Both the position numbers and the translations under genes were made by a program. Shown here one piece after another: positions 45,584 to 54,578 of a DNA stretch of 64,000 nucleotides; the stretch's first letter is position 1; each line of letters begins with the position of its first letter. The notes below the pieces were generated by a model that worked only from the letters and a program-made list of their open reading frames with translations, was not told where the DNA came from and did not search any database. The stretch lies in the NCBI GenBank assembly GCA_963786975.1, contig CAWBBE010000009.1, forward strand, positions 186,001 to 250,000, read 5' to 3'. The DNA is from Palsa-506 sp963786975 (GTDB lineage: Bacteria > Actinomycetota > Actinomycetes > Streptosporangiales > Streptosporangiaceae).

Positions 45584-48268
45584 TCAGCCGGCCGCGGCGG
45601 GCCCGCCGCCGAGGCCGAGCGCGGCCCGGATCCGGGCGGTGACCGCCGCCAGGTCGCCCAGTTCCGCGCCGCCGCCCTGGGCAAACGCGGCGCTGCCGCC
45701 GCCGTGCCCGCCGGTCACCGTCAGCACCTGCCGCAGCACGGCCCGGGCGTCCGGGCGGCCGTCCGCGCCGCCCGCCTCGCCCGGCTGGCCCGCGCGGTCA
45801 GGGCCGGCCGGAACGCTGACGCCGACCCGCAGCGAGCCTTCCCCGGCGTCCGGCAGCAGCAGCACGGCGACCGCGTCAAGCTCGCGGCTCAGCCTGCGCG
45901 CCTCGGCCGCCAGGCCGGCCGGGCCGATCCCCGGGTCCGCCGCGATCACGTAGCGCTGGCCGGACGGCGTGGTGGCCACCTGGCCGGCCAGCGACGCCGC
46001 GGCGGTCGTGCCGCGGCCGGCCTTCCCGTTCCGCGCGGTGAGCGCGTCGACGCGCTGCGGCAGCTGATCTACCGGGACCCGCAGCCGGGCGGCGATCCCG
46101 CGGAGCAGCCGGTCCCGCTCCAGCGTGTACGCCAGCGCGGGCTCGCCGGTCACCGCCTCGATCCGGCGCACGCCGGAGCCGATGCTGCTCTCGCTGACGA
46201 TCCGGAACAGGCCGACCTCGGCGGTGCCGTGCACGTGCGTGCCGCCGCACAGCTCGGCGGAGAAATCGCCGAACGAGACCACCCGGACGTCCTCGCCGTA
46301 CTTGTCGCCGAAGAACGCGATGGCCCCGCCGCCGACCGCGTCACGGAACGGCTTCACCTCGGTGCGGCGCTCGATGTTGGCCAGTACCTCGGCGTTGACC
46401 AGCCGCTCGACCTCGTCGGCCGCGTCCTGCGACAGGGCGGCGGGGTGCTGGAAGTCGAACCGCAGCCGGTCCGGGGCGACCAGCGACCCGGCCTGCCGGA
46501 CATGCTCGCCGAGCACCTGCCGCAGCGCCGCGTGCAGCAGGTGGGTGGCCGAGTGGTTCCGCATCACCGCGCGGCGCCGGGCCGCATGCACGGCCAGCTG
46601 GACCGTGTCGCCCGGCTGCAGCACGCCGCTGGTGACCTCGATCGCGTGCACGTACCGGCCGTCGGCGTTCTGCGTGTCCAGCACGCCGGCCGCGACGCCG
46701 GGCGCGGTGAGCTGCCCGGTGTCGCCGACCTGCCCGCCGCCTTCGGCGTAGCAGGGGGTCTGGTCGAAGATCGCCAGGCCGCGCTCGCCGGCGGCCAGCC
46801 TGCTGGCCGGCCCGTGCGGCCCGGCCAGGGCGAGAACCCTGGCCTGCGCGGTGAGCTGGTCGTGGCCGAGGAACCGGGTCGGCCCGGCCCCGGCGGCCGC
46901 GATCAGCTCCGGGTCGACGGCGGCGGCGCCGCCCTGGCCCGGGCCGGCCCCGGATCGGCCCCGCGGGGCGCGGGACAGCTCGCGGTGCTCGGTGAACAGC
47001 TCGGCGAACCGGCGCTCGTCCAGCGAGCCGCCGCGGCTGGCGGCGAAATCCCGGATCAGGTCAACCGGCATGCCGTGCGTGGCGTACAGCGCGAACACGT
47101 CCTCCCCGCTGATCTCGAAGCCGGGCGTGGCGGCCAGGCCGGCCAGCCGGTCAAGGCCGCGGCGTACCACCCGGCCGAAGTCGCGCTGCTCGCGGTCGAG
47201 CAGCCCGAGTATCCGGTCGCGGCCCTGGCCGAGCCTGGGGTAGTGGCCGGCCAGCTGGTCGATCGCGGCGCCGGCCACCTGGCCGGGGTCGAAGGACCCG
47301 GCGCCCGCCTGGGTCGCGGTGGCGATCGCCGTCCGCAGCAGCCGCCGCGGGATGTAGCCGCGGCCCTCGTTCGACGGGGCGACGCCCTCGCCGAGGATGA
47401 AGACCGAGGCCCGGACGTGATCGGCGACCAGCCTGATGTCGCGCTGGCTGGCGCCGCTCCCGGCCAGCGCCGCCCGCGCGGCCGCCACGATCGGCGCGAA
47501 CAGGTCGGTCTCGTAGACCGAGTCGCGGCCCTGCAGCACCATGGCCATCCGTTCCAGCCCGGAGCCGGTATCGACGCTGGTGAACCGCAGCCGCTCAAGG
47601 GCGCCGCCGGGGAGCCGGTTGAACTCCATGAAGACGCCGGCGTTCCAGATCTCGATATACCGGCCGGCGCTGTCGAACTCGCCGCCCGGCTGGTACCGCG
47701 GGCCGTTTTCCGCGCCGGTGTCGTAGAACACCTCGGTGCACGGGCCGCATGGCCCGGTATCGCCCGCGGACCAGAAGTTGTCCTCGTCGCCCAGGTAGAC
47801 GATGTGGTCGGCGGCTATCCCGGCCTGCCGCCAGGCCGCCGCCGAGATGTCGTCCGGGGGGATGCCGAGCGCCTCACTGCCCTGGTAAACGGTGACGTAC
47901 AGCTCCCCGGGGCTGAACCCGAAGCCGCTGGTCAGCAGCTCGGACGCCAGCTCGACCGCGCGCTCCTTGAAATAGTGCCCGATCGACCAGCTGCCCAGCA
48001 TCTCGAAGAACGTCAGGTGATGCCGGTCGCCGACATCGGCGATGTCGATGGTCCGCACGCAGGGCTGGACGTTGCACAGGTCAGCGGCAGGCGGCAGCGC
48101 CTCGCCGAGGAAGTACGGCTTCAGCGGGGCCATGCCGGCGTTGACGAACAGCAGCGTCGGGTCGTTCACCGGGATCACCGAGGCAGCGCCGATCTGCAGG
48201 TGCTGCCGCGCGGTGAAGAACTCAAGGAACGTCTGGCGAATCTCGTCGCCGCTGGCCGGCCGGTCCAT
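45584..48268 (-). CDS. alaS: Alanyl-tRNA synthetase of unusual subtype
   Basis: Encodes 894 residues with all AlaRS domains: class II catalytic core (FVNAGMAPLKPYFLG, HHLTFFEMLGSWSIGHYF, SVDTGSGLERM), editing domain with zinc ligands in HSATHLLHAAL and CGGTHVHGTAEVG, and C-Ala tail with GGHGGGSAAFAQGGG. The catalytic segment CVRTIDIADVGDRHHLTFFE differs from the usual bacterial form (CVRTGDIENVGRTTRHHTFF-type). It could be a second, non-canonical copy beside a standard alaS elsewhere. ATG 48268 was taken since homology begins there; no good ribosome site. Confidence 0.9.
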   Translation of the reverse strand: MDRPASGDEIRQTFLEFFTARQHLQIGAASVIPVNDPTLLFVNAGMAPLKPYFLGEALPPAADLCNVQPCVRTIDIADVGDRHHLTFFEMLGSWSIGHYFKERAVELASELLTSGFGFSPGELYVTVYQGSEALGIPPDDISAAAWRQAGIAADHIVYLGDEDNFWSAGDTGPCGPCTEVFYDTGAENGPRYQPGGEFDSAGRYIEIWNAGVFMEFNRLPGGALERLRFTSVDTGSGLERMAMVLQGRDSVYETDLFAPIVAAARAALAGSGASQRDIRLVADHVRASVFILGEGVAPSNEGRGYIPRRLLRTAIATATQAGAGSFDPGQVAGAAIDQLAGHYPRLGQGRDRILGLLDREQRDFGRVVRRGLDRLAGLAATPGFEISGEDVFALYATHGMPVDLIRDFAASRGGSLDERRFAELFTEHRELSRAPRGRSGAGPGQGGAAAVDPELIAAAGAGPTRFLGHDQLTAQARVLALAGPHGPASRLAAGERGLAIFDQTPCYAEGGGQVGDTGQLTAPGVAAGVLDTQNADGRYVHAIEVTSGVLQPGDTVQLAVHAARRRAVMRNHSATHLLHAALRQVLGEHVRQAGSLVAPDRLRFDFQHPAALSQDAADEVERLVNAEVLANIERRTEVKPFRDAVGGGAIAFFGDKYGEDVRVVSFGDFSAELCGGTHVHGTAEVGLFRIVSESSIGSGVRRIEAVTGEPALAYTLERDRLLRGIAARLRVPVDQLPQRVDALTARNGKAGRGTTAAASLAGQVATTPSGQRYVIAADPGIGPAGLAAEARRLSRELDAVAVLLLPDAGEGSLRVGVSVPAGPDRAGQPGEAGGADGRPDARAVLRQVLTVTGGHGGGSAAFAQGGGAELGDLAAVTARIRAALGLGGGPAAAG

Positions 48269-48599
48269 GCGGTCCAGTATTTCGGTCCGCCGCGGCGGTG
48301 GCGAACTGCTTTTCGGCAGGCCGGCCGCGGCCCGCCGGCGGCCGGGCGCTCCCGGCCGCGGCGCCGCGGCCGGCCCGCCTGCCGGGCCGCCGGGCAATAG
48401 CCGGGGGCCGGGCCATGCCGTATTCCGGGAGCCGGCCGGATGGCCCGTTAATAATGGTCGTTAATCACCTCACGCGCCCCGGCCGCACCGGGGGTTAGAT
48501 ATTTAGGCAAAAATTCTGAAAAGTTACTATCAATCGGCGCGCGGTTTCTATGCACTGATATGTGCACAGTGAGAAGGCCGATAACAGAGAGGACTTAGC
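48269..48599. other. Divergent intergenic region between alaS and HAF-repeat gene
   Basis: It contains no gene. The part nearer the HAF gene is AT-richer than its surroundings (TTAGATATTTAGG, GTTAATAATGG). A short inverted repeat TGCAC-TGATAT-GTGCA lies at 48551-48566, 34 bases before the HAF-gene start, a candidate operator. Confidence 0.5.
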
Positions 48600-49643
48600 A
48601 TGACCCTCGACCACATCGCCCGCGGCCGGGCCGGTGCCGGGCACGGCTCCGGCGGCGGCGGACGGCTGGCCGGAGCGGCCCGTCGCAGCGCGGCCGTCCT
48701 CGCGTCCGGCACCCTGGTCGCCGCCGCCGTGGCGGCTGGCGGGCCGGCCGGCGCGACAGCGCACCGCACCACCGCGGCGCACCGGGCGACCAAGTACCTC
48801 TTCCATACCGTGCGCAATCACCATGACGTCACGTTCAACCAGCTGCTCGGCATCAACAGCAGGGGCAAGATCGCCGGCTACTTCGGCTCCGGCGCCAAGG
48901 GCCACCCGAACAAGGGCTACGTGGTGCTGCCGCCCTACCGGCAGGCCGACTTCCGCAGCGAGAACTTCCCGCACTCGAAGCAGACGCAGGTCACCGGCCT
49001 GAACAACCGCGGCGTCACGGTGGGATTCTGGTCGAAAACGAACAAGGCCAGCCAGGTCAACGACAACATCGGCTTCTGGGCGCGCAATCACCATTTCCAC
49101 TCGGTGCGGTTCCCGACCCGTAACAACTCGACCCCGCGGGTGAACCAGCTGCTCGGCGTGAACGACCATAAGATCGCGGTCGGCTTCTACGTCAACAAGG
49201 CCGGGAACAGCCGGGCCTACGAATTCAACATCAGGACCGGCAGGTTCACCAGGGCGCACGTGCCGGGCTCGACCAGCACGGTCGCCAGCGCGATCAACAA
49301 CAAGGGCAGCGTCGCCGGGTTCTTCACCGACTCCCACGGCGTGACGCACGGGTTCTTCCTGCGGCACACCGGCCGGCTGTTCATCCTGGACGCGCCGGGC
49401 GCGTCGATGACCACGCCATTCGGCGTCAGCAACCGGGGCGAGGTGGTCGGCGCGTTCGCGACCAGCGGCGGCGCCTCGCACGGGTTCACCTGGACCAGGC
49501 AGCACGGCTTCAAGACCGTGGACGACCCGCACGGGATCGGCACCACCACGGTCAACGGCGTGAACAACGCCGGCATCCTGGTCGGCTTCTACACCGACTC
49601 GGCCGGGAACACCGACGGGATGATCGCGTTCCCGCGGCCCTGA
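48600..49643 (+). CDS. Secreted HAF-repeat protein
   Basis: Encodes 347 residues. A basic N-terminus and hydrophobic core (SAAVLASGTLVAAAVAAG) end in an alanine-rich signal cleavage region. The mature part has about six repeats of a beta-type unit such as LGINSRGKIAGYF, GLNNRGVTVGFW, AINNKGSVAGFFTDSHG and GVNNAGILVGFYTDSAG, fitting the extracellular HAF family, possibly a beta-propeller. Role outside the cell unknown. GAGAGGA precedes the ATG. Confidence 0.85.
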   Translation: MTLDHIARGRAGAGHGSGGGGRLAGAARRSAAVLASGTLVAAAVAAGGPAGATAHRTTAAHRATKYLFHTVRNHHDVTFNQLLGINSRGKIAGYFGSGAKGHPNKGYVVLPPYRQADFRSENFPHSKQTQVTGLNNRGVTVGFWSKTNKASQVNDNIGFWARNHHFHSVRFPTRNNSTPRVNQLLGVNDHKIAVGFYVNKAGNSRAYEFNIRTGRFTRAHVPGSTSTVASAINNKGSVAGFFTDSHGVTHGFFLRHTGRLFILDAPGASMTTPFGVSNRGEVVGAFATSGGASHGFTWTRQHGFKTVDDPHGIGTTTVNGVNNAGILVGFYTDSAGNTDGMIAFPRP

Positions 49644-49698
49644 TGTCATCCGGGTTGCCGCCTGACGTCCGTCATTAACGGGCCAGGCGGCGTCAGTG

Positions 49699-49728
49699 CC
49701 GGGGCGGGCCCAGCCGGGCCCGCCCCGG
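49699..49728. terminator. Strong hairpin between convergent genes
   Basis: Perfect 13-base arms CCGGGGCGGGCCC (49699-49711) and GGGCCCGCCCCGG (49716-49728) with loop AGCC, between the HAF gene and aceE, which converge. A bidirectional terminator is very likely even without a T-run. Confidence 0.75.
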
Positions 49729-49733
49729 TGCCG

Positions 49734-52538
49734 CTACAGGGCGTCGCTGAGGTCGAGGTCCAGCCGGTACTTACTGATCGCCTGGCCGAGTACCTCCGGC
49801 TTGACCTCGCCCCGCCGGGCCAGCTGGCTCAGCACGGCCAGGGTGATCGACTCGGCGTCGACATGGAAGAACCTGCGCGCGGCCGGCCTGGTATCGGAGA
49901 ACCCCCAGCCGTCGGTGCCGAGCGAGGTGTACGGGCCGGGCACCCAGCGGGCGATCTGGTCGGGCACCGCCCGGATCCAGTCGCTCACCGCGACGACCGG
50001 CCAGGACTGGCCCTCCAGCGCCCGGGTCAGGTAGGGCACCCGGTGCTCGGCGTCGGGATGCATCAGGTTCCACTCGTCGCAGTCCAGCGCGTCCCGGCGC
50101 AGCTCCGTCCAGGACGTGGCCGACCAGGCCTCGGCGGCCACCCCCCAGTCCTCGGCGAGCAGCCGCTGCGCGGCCAGCGCCCAGCGCAGCGCCACGCCGG
50201 AGGCGAGGATCCTGGCCCGCGGCCGGTCGGCCTGGTCGCCGGGCGTCCCGGCGCCGTCCGGCGCGGCGGCCGGCTGCGCCGGGGGCAGGTCCGGCGCGGC
50301 GGCGTACCGGTACAGGCCGCGCAGGATGCCGTCGGCCAGGGCGGCCTGGCCGCCGGGGAAGCCGTCCGGCTCGGCCGGCTGCACGTAGGGCTCGTTGTAG
50401 ACGGTCAGGTAGTAGAAGATGTTCTCGCCGTCCGGGTGGCTGGCCGAGGAGCCGTACATCCGGCGCAGCGCGTCGCGCATGATGTAGGCCAGCTCGAACG
50501 CCCAGGCCGCGTCGTAGGCCACGCAGGCGTGGCTGACCGAGGAAAGCAGCACCGAGTGGCCGTCGTTGTGCTGCAGGCCCTCGCCGGTGAGCGTGGTCCG
50601 GCCGGCCGTCGCGCCGAGCAGGAAGCCGCGGCCGAGCTGGTCGCCGAGGGCCCACATCTGGTCGCCGGTGCGCTGGAAGCCGAACATCGAGTAGAAGATG
50701 TAGACCGGGATCATGTGCGTGCCGTGCGTGGCGTACGCGGTGCCGGCCGCCGCCATCGAGCCCATCGCGCCGGCCTCGCTGATGCCCTCGTGCAGGATCT
50801 GGCCCTTCTCGGACTCCTTGTAGGACAGCAGCAGGTTGCGGTCGACCGCCTCGTAGCCCTGGCCGTGCGGGGAGTAGATCTTCGCGGTCGGGAACAGCGA
50901 GTCCATGCCGAACGTGCGGGCCTCGTCCGGGATCACCGGGACGAACCGGCTGCCGATGCCCGGGTTCCGCATCAGGTCCTTGAGCATCCGGACGAACGCC
51001 ATCGTGGTGGCGACCGCCTGCTTGCCGGATCCCTTCCGCAGCTCGTCGTAGGTCGTGTCCGGGGGCAGCGCGAGCGGCCTGGCCCGGACCACCCGGCGCG
51101 GCAGGTAGCCGCCCAGCGCGTGCCGGCGCTCCTGCATGTACTGGATCTCGTCGGAGTTCGCGCCCGGGTGGTAGTACGGCGGCAGCTCGGCCTCCAGCGC
51201 GGAGTCCGGGATGTCCAGGTACAGCCGGTCCCGGAAGTCCTTGAGCTCGGCCACCGTCAGCTTCTTCATCTGGTGCGTCGCGTTGCGCGCCTCGAAGTCC
51301 GGGCCGAGCGTCCAGCCCTTGATGGTGTGCGCCAGGATCACGGTCGGCTGTCCGACGTGCTCGGTCGCCGCCTTGAACGCGGCGTAGACCTTGCGGTAGT
51401 CGTGGCCGCCGCGGGACAGGTTCCGCAGGTCGTCGTCCGACAGGTGCTCGACCATGGCGCGCAGCCGCGGGTCGCCGCCGAAGAAGTTCTCCCTGATGTA
51501 GGCGCCCGACTCGACGCCGTAGGTCTGGAACTGGCCGTCCGGCGTGGTGTTCATCTTGTTCACCAGCACGCCGTCGACGTCCTGCGCGAGCAGCGGATCC
51601 CAGTCCCGGCCCCAGATCACCTTGATGACGTTCCAGCCCGCGCCGCGGAACGACGCCTCAAGCTCCTGGATGATCTTCCCGTTGCCGCGGACCGGGCCGT
51701 CCAGCCGCTGCAGGTTGCAGTTGATGACGAAGGTGAGGTTGTCCAGCTCCTCGCGGGCCGCCACCCCGATGGCGCCGAGTACCTCCGGCTCGTCGGTCTC
51801 GCCGTCGCCGAGGAACGCCCACACGTGCGACCTGCTGGTGTCCTTCAGCTCCCGGGCCAGCAGGTACCGGTTGAACCTGGCCTGGTAGACCGAGTTGATC
51901 GCGCCGAGGCCCATGGACACCGTCGGGAACTCCCAGAAGTCCGGCATCAGCCGGGGATGCGGGTACGACGGGAGGCCGCCGCCGGGGTGCGACAGTTCCT
52001 GGCGGAAGCCGTTCAGCTGGTGCTCGGTGAGCCTGCCCTCGAGGAACGCGCGCGCGTAGATGCCGGGCGCCGCGTGGCCCTGGAAGAACACCTGGTCGCC
52101 CGACTCGCCGTGGTCCTTGCCGTGGAAGAAGTGGTTGAACCCGACCTCGTACAGGCTGGCCGCCGAGGCGTAGGTGGCGATGTGGCCGCCCACGCCCATG
52201 CCGGGACGGTTGGCCCGGGACACCATGACGGCGGCGTTCCACCGGATGTAGGCGCGGATCCGGCGCTCGACGTACTCGTCGCCGGGGAACCACGGCTCGC
52301 GCTCCGGCGGGATCGTGTTGATGTAGTCGGTGCTGCGCAGCCCGGGGACGCCGACCTGCTGCTCCCTGGCGCGCTCCAGCAGGCGGAGCATCACGTACCG
52401 GCCGCGGGACCGCCCGCGGGTCCGGATAACCGTGTCGAAGGACTCGATCCACTCCCTGGTCTCGTCCGGGTCGATATCCGGCAGCTGGGTGGGCAGGCCG
52501 TCGCTGATGATCGAGAAGCGCTGGCTTCCGGAGGCCAC
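49734..52538 (-). CDS. aceE: Pyruvate dehydrogenase E1 (homodimeric type)
   Basis: Thiamine-diphosphate enzyme that decarboxylates pyruvate and acetylates E2. The 934-residue length and motifs fit AceE: HIATYASAASLYEVGFNHFF, the TPP-binding GDGETDEPEVLGAI with following NCNLQRLDGPVRGN, and GEGLQHNDGHSVLL. GTG 52538 has GAGGA at seven bases; the frame extends upstream without matches. It stands apart from the E2/E3 genes at 18-21 kb, as in Streptomyces, where aceE, DUF3052 and a peroxiredoxin are also neighbours. Confidence 0.96.
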   Translation of the reverse strand: MASGSQRFSIISDGLPTQLPDIDPDETREWIESFDTVIRTRGRSRGRYVMLRLLERAREQQVGVPGLRSTDYINTIPPEREPWFPGDEYVERRIRAYIRWNAAVMVSRANRPGMGVGGHIATYASAASLYEVGFNHFFHGKDHGESGDQVFFQGHAAPGIYARAFLEGRLTEHQLNGFRQELSHPGGGLPSYPHPRLMPDFWEFPTVSMGLGAINSVYQARFNRYLLARELKDTSRSHVWAFLGDGETDEPEVLGAIGVAAREELDNLTFVINCNLQRLDGPVRGNGKIIQELEASFRGAGWNVIKVIWGRDWDPLLAQDVDGVLVNKMNTTPDGQFQTYGVESGAYIRENFFGGDPRLRAMVEHLSDDDLRNLSRGGHDYRKVYAAFKAATEHVGQPTVILAHTIKGWTLGPDFEARNATHQMKKLTVAELKDFRDRLYLDIPDSALEAELPPYYHPGANSDEIQYMQERRHALGGYLPRRVVRARPLALPPDTTYDELRKGSGKQAVATTMAFVRMLKDLMRNPGIGSRFVPVIPDEARTFGMDSLFPTAKIYSPHGQGYEAVDRNLLLSYKESEKGQILHEGISEAGAMGSMAAAGTAYATHGTHMIPVYIFYSMFGFQRTGDQMWALGDQLGRGFLLGATAGRTTLTGEGLQHNDGHSVLLSSVSHACVAYDAAWAFELAYIMRDALRRMYGSSASHPDGENIFYYLTVYNEPYVQPAEPDGFPGGQAALADGILRGLYRYAAAPDLPPAQPAAAPDGAGTPGDQADRPRARILASGVALRWALAAQRLLAEDWGVAAEAWSATSWTELRRDALDCDEWNLMHPDAEHRVPYLTRALEGQSWPVVAVSDWIRAVPDQIARWVPGPYTSLGTDGWGFSDTRPAARRFFHVDAESITLAVLSQLARRGEVKPEVLGQAISKYRLDLDLSDAL

Positions 52539-53047
52539 GGTGCGTCCTCGCCTTCCACGGTGGCCGGCGCCCGGCCCCCGAACTCGTGGTGCGGCGGCGG
52601 TTGTGCGCCGCCGGTCCTGCGCAATCGCAGTTGTCCAGACCAATCCTCGTACTCGTCGGCCGCCGGCGCATCTCTACCGGTCAGTAACCAGCAGCACCGT
52701 GACTGGCGGGGCACCCGGTGTGACAATGTGGGGGAAGCAGGGCGCTAAAGTGGGTGATTCGGGCAGTCGGGGGGATGATTGGGGCAGCCATGCCACGTCA
52801 GCCGGGCGTGCCGCCGGGCCCCGGCGGCCGGCCTGGCCGACCCGGCCGGGCGGGGCGCCGGTCAAGTCATGACCGCTCTTTTCGAACTCTGCGCGAATTG
52901 TGACTTGCGCACCGCGCTTACCCAGTGTGGACTGTCCCATCAAGAAGTGCCGATGCCGCAAACGCCGCGTCTGGCCCGCGTACCCGGTTCGTGCCGGGCC
53001 GCGGCCAGCCTCCGGCGGGCCGCGGGAAAGGATCAGGGAGGGCGTTA
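52539..53047. other. Divergent intergenic region between aceE and the DUF3052 gene
   Basis: About 500 bases with open frames that show no family resemblance or ribosome sites. It presumably holds both promoters. A TAAAGT hexamer near 52745 is one -10 candidate, but no -35 at a normal distance is seen. No repeats or RNA genes were recognised. Confidence 0.5.
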
Positions 53048-53476
53048 GTGGGCGCGACCGCAGGCCAGGCGCAAGATCATCGCGACCTGGCCGGACGGCT
53101 CGGAATCAAGCCGGGCCAGGTGGTGCAGGAGATTGGCTACGACGACGACTGCGACGAGGAGTTGCGCGACGCTATCGCCGGGGGGAAAGACGTCGAACTG
53201 GTCGACGAGGATTACGACGATGTCGTGGACGTGGTCCTGCTGTGGTGGCGGGATAGCGACGGCGACCTGGTCGATGCCCTGGTGGATGCGCTCACGCCAC
53301 TCGCCGACGGCGGCTACATCTGGCTGCTCACGCCCAAGGCGGGCCGGGAGGGCCACGTGGAGCCGAGCGAGATCGGCGAGGCCGCGCCGACCGCCGGGCT
53401 GTCGCAGACTTCGAGCGTCAGCGCGGCGCGCGACTGGTCGGGCACCCGCCTGGTCGCGCCGAAGGCCCGCCGCTGA
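53048..53476 (+). CDS. DUF3052 family protein
   Basis: Encodes 142 residues. The start region (LAGRLGIKPGQVVQEIGYDD), the acidic DCDEELRDAIAG and LVDEDYDDVVDVVLLWWRD, and GYIWLLTPKAGREGHVEPSE are the DUF3052 features. Small cytoplasmic protein, function unknown, conserved next to aceE and a peroxiredoxin in actinomycetes, which argues for a link to the dehydrogenase or redox stress. GTG follows GGAGGG. Confidence 0.9.
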   Translation: MGATAGQAQDHRDLAGRLGIKPGQVVQEIGYDDDCDEELRDAIAGGKDVELVDEDYDDVVDVVLLWWRDSDGDLVDALVDALTPLADGGYIWLLTPKAGREGHVEPSEIGEAAPTAGLSQTSSVSAARDWSGTRLVAPKARR

Positions 53477-53607
53477 CCGCGTCGGCCCGCCTGCGTGCCG
53501 TGCCGTGCCGCCCGTTACCCAGGCGGCCGGTGCCATCCGGCGTTGCCGGTTGTTACCTGCGCGCCAGGCAGCCGTGGGCAGCATGTCGCTATCAGGTGGC
53601 ACACTTA

Positions 53608-53641
53608 ATGCGTCCCGGATGAGGATGCGTCCCGGATGAGG
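53608..53641 (+). repeat. 17-base perfect tandem duplication in peroxiredoxin leader
   Basis: ATGCGTCCCGGATGAGG occurs twice in a row (53608-53624, 53625-53641), ending 23 bases before the peroxiredoxin start. Each copy contains an ATG that soon meets TGA (ATG CGT CCC GGA TGA), so each is also a four-codon open frame. Confidence 0.85.
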
Positions 53642-53664
53642 CTCCCGGCGGAGAGGATTTAGCC

Positions 53665-54123
53665 ATGTCGGTTGAGGTCGGCCAGCAGGCCCCGGACTTC
53701 GAGCTGAAAGATCAGCACGGTACGCCGGTCCGGCTGTCGGGCTTCCGCGGCCAGAAGAACGTGGTGCTCGTGTTCTACCCGCTCGCCTTCAGCAGCGTCT
53801 GCTCGGGGGAACTGGCCGTCATGCGCGATGAATTCCCGGAGGCATCGCGCGACGACGTCGAGCTGCTGACCGTCTCGGTGGATTCCGGGTACGCGCTGCG
53901 TGCCTGGTCCGACGCGGAGCACTTCGGGTTCTCGCTGCTGTCCGACTTCTGGCCGCACGGCGGCATCGCCAGGTCGTACGGGGTATTCGACGAGAACAGG
54001 GGCATCGCCACCCGCGGCACCTTCATCATCGACAAGGATGGCGTGGTTCGGTGGAAGGTAGTGAACCCCATTCCGCAAGCGCGTGACATCGCTGACTATC
54101 AGAAGGCGCTGGCCAGCCTGTAG
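53665..54123 (+). CDS. AhpE-type peroxiredoxin
   Basis: Reduces peroxides with a single essential cysteine. The 152-residue protein has the thioredoxin fold and the active site FYPLAFSSVCSGEL, with the peroxidatic cysteine at residue about 46, TRGTFIIDKDGVVRW and no second conserved cysteine, as in AhpE. GGAGAGG precedes the ATG. Follows DUF3052. Confidence 0.92.
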   Translation: MSVEVGQQAPDFELKDQHGTPVRLSGFRGQKNVVLVFYPLAFSSVCSGELAVMRDEFPEASRDDVELLTVSVDSGYALRAWSDAEHFGFSLLSDFWPHGGIARSYGVFDENRGIATRGTFIIDKDGVVRWKVVNPIPQARDIADYQKALASL

Positions 54124-54166
54124 TCCCCGGGCGGGCTAACGGACGGCGAGAGATCGGACAAGCTGG

Positions 54167-54544
54167 ATGCCCTGCTATCGGTGCGGCACGCGGCAGGTCG
54201 ACCCGGACCGCGGGCAGAGCCCATGGAAGCGCGGCGTGCGCGCGGATCACCAGGTGCTCATCTGCCCGGGCTGCCAGGAGGCATTCGACTGGGCAGCGGA
54301 ACTCGACCGGTGCGCGGTGTGCGCCGGCGTGCACCTGGTCCGGCGGCTAGGCGAGATCGAGTGCAAGGACTGCGGGCACGTCCGGCAGCCCGCGGACGCG
54401 CTGGGCCCGGGCGGGTCCGCCGGCGAGCCGGGCGGTGACACCGCGGCCGGCCCGGGCGGCGGTGCTCCCGGGCTGGCCGAGGACGTGGAGCGGGCACTGG
54501 CCCGGGTACTCGGCCCCTCCCGGCGGACCGCCGGGATCGGGTAG
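54167..54544 (+). CDS. Zinc-ribbon protein of unknown function
   Basis: Encodes 125 residues with four CxxC pairs (CYRC, CPGC, CAVC, CKDC) within the first 75, which would bind two zinc ions, then a Gly/Pro linker and a short C-terminal helix (LAEDVERALARVLG). Probably cytoplasmic, maybe nucleic-acid or protein binding. It follows the peroxiredoxin by 43 bases. Ribosome site weak. Confidence 0.75.
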   Translation: MPCYRCGTRQVDPDRGQSPWKRGVRADHQVLICPGCQEAFDWAAELDRCAVCAGVHLVRRLGEIECKDCGHVRQPADALGPGGSAGEPGGDTAAGPGGGAPGLAEDVERALARVLGPSRRTAGIG

Positions 54545-54578
54545 CGAGCCCGCGCCGGGCCGTTAGCGCCGGGCCGGC

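Noticed and set aside
45500..48400. Plus-strand open frame of 966 codons opposite alaS
   Set aside because: Shadow frame; the minus strand encodes the full AlaRS with all motifs.
49728..52748. Plus-strand open frame of about 1000 codons opposite aceE
   Set aside because: Shadow of aceE produced by high GC; no domains and no ribosome site.
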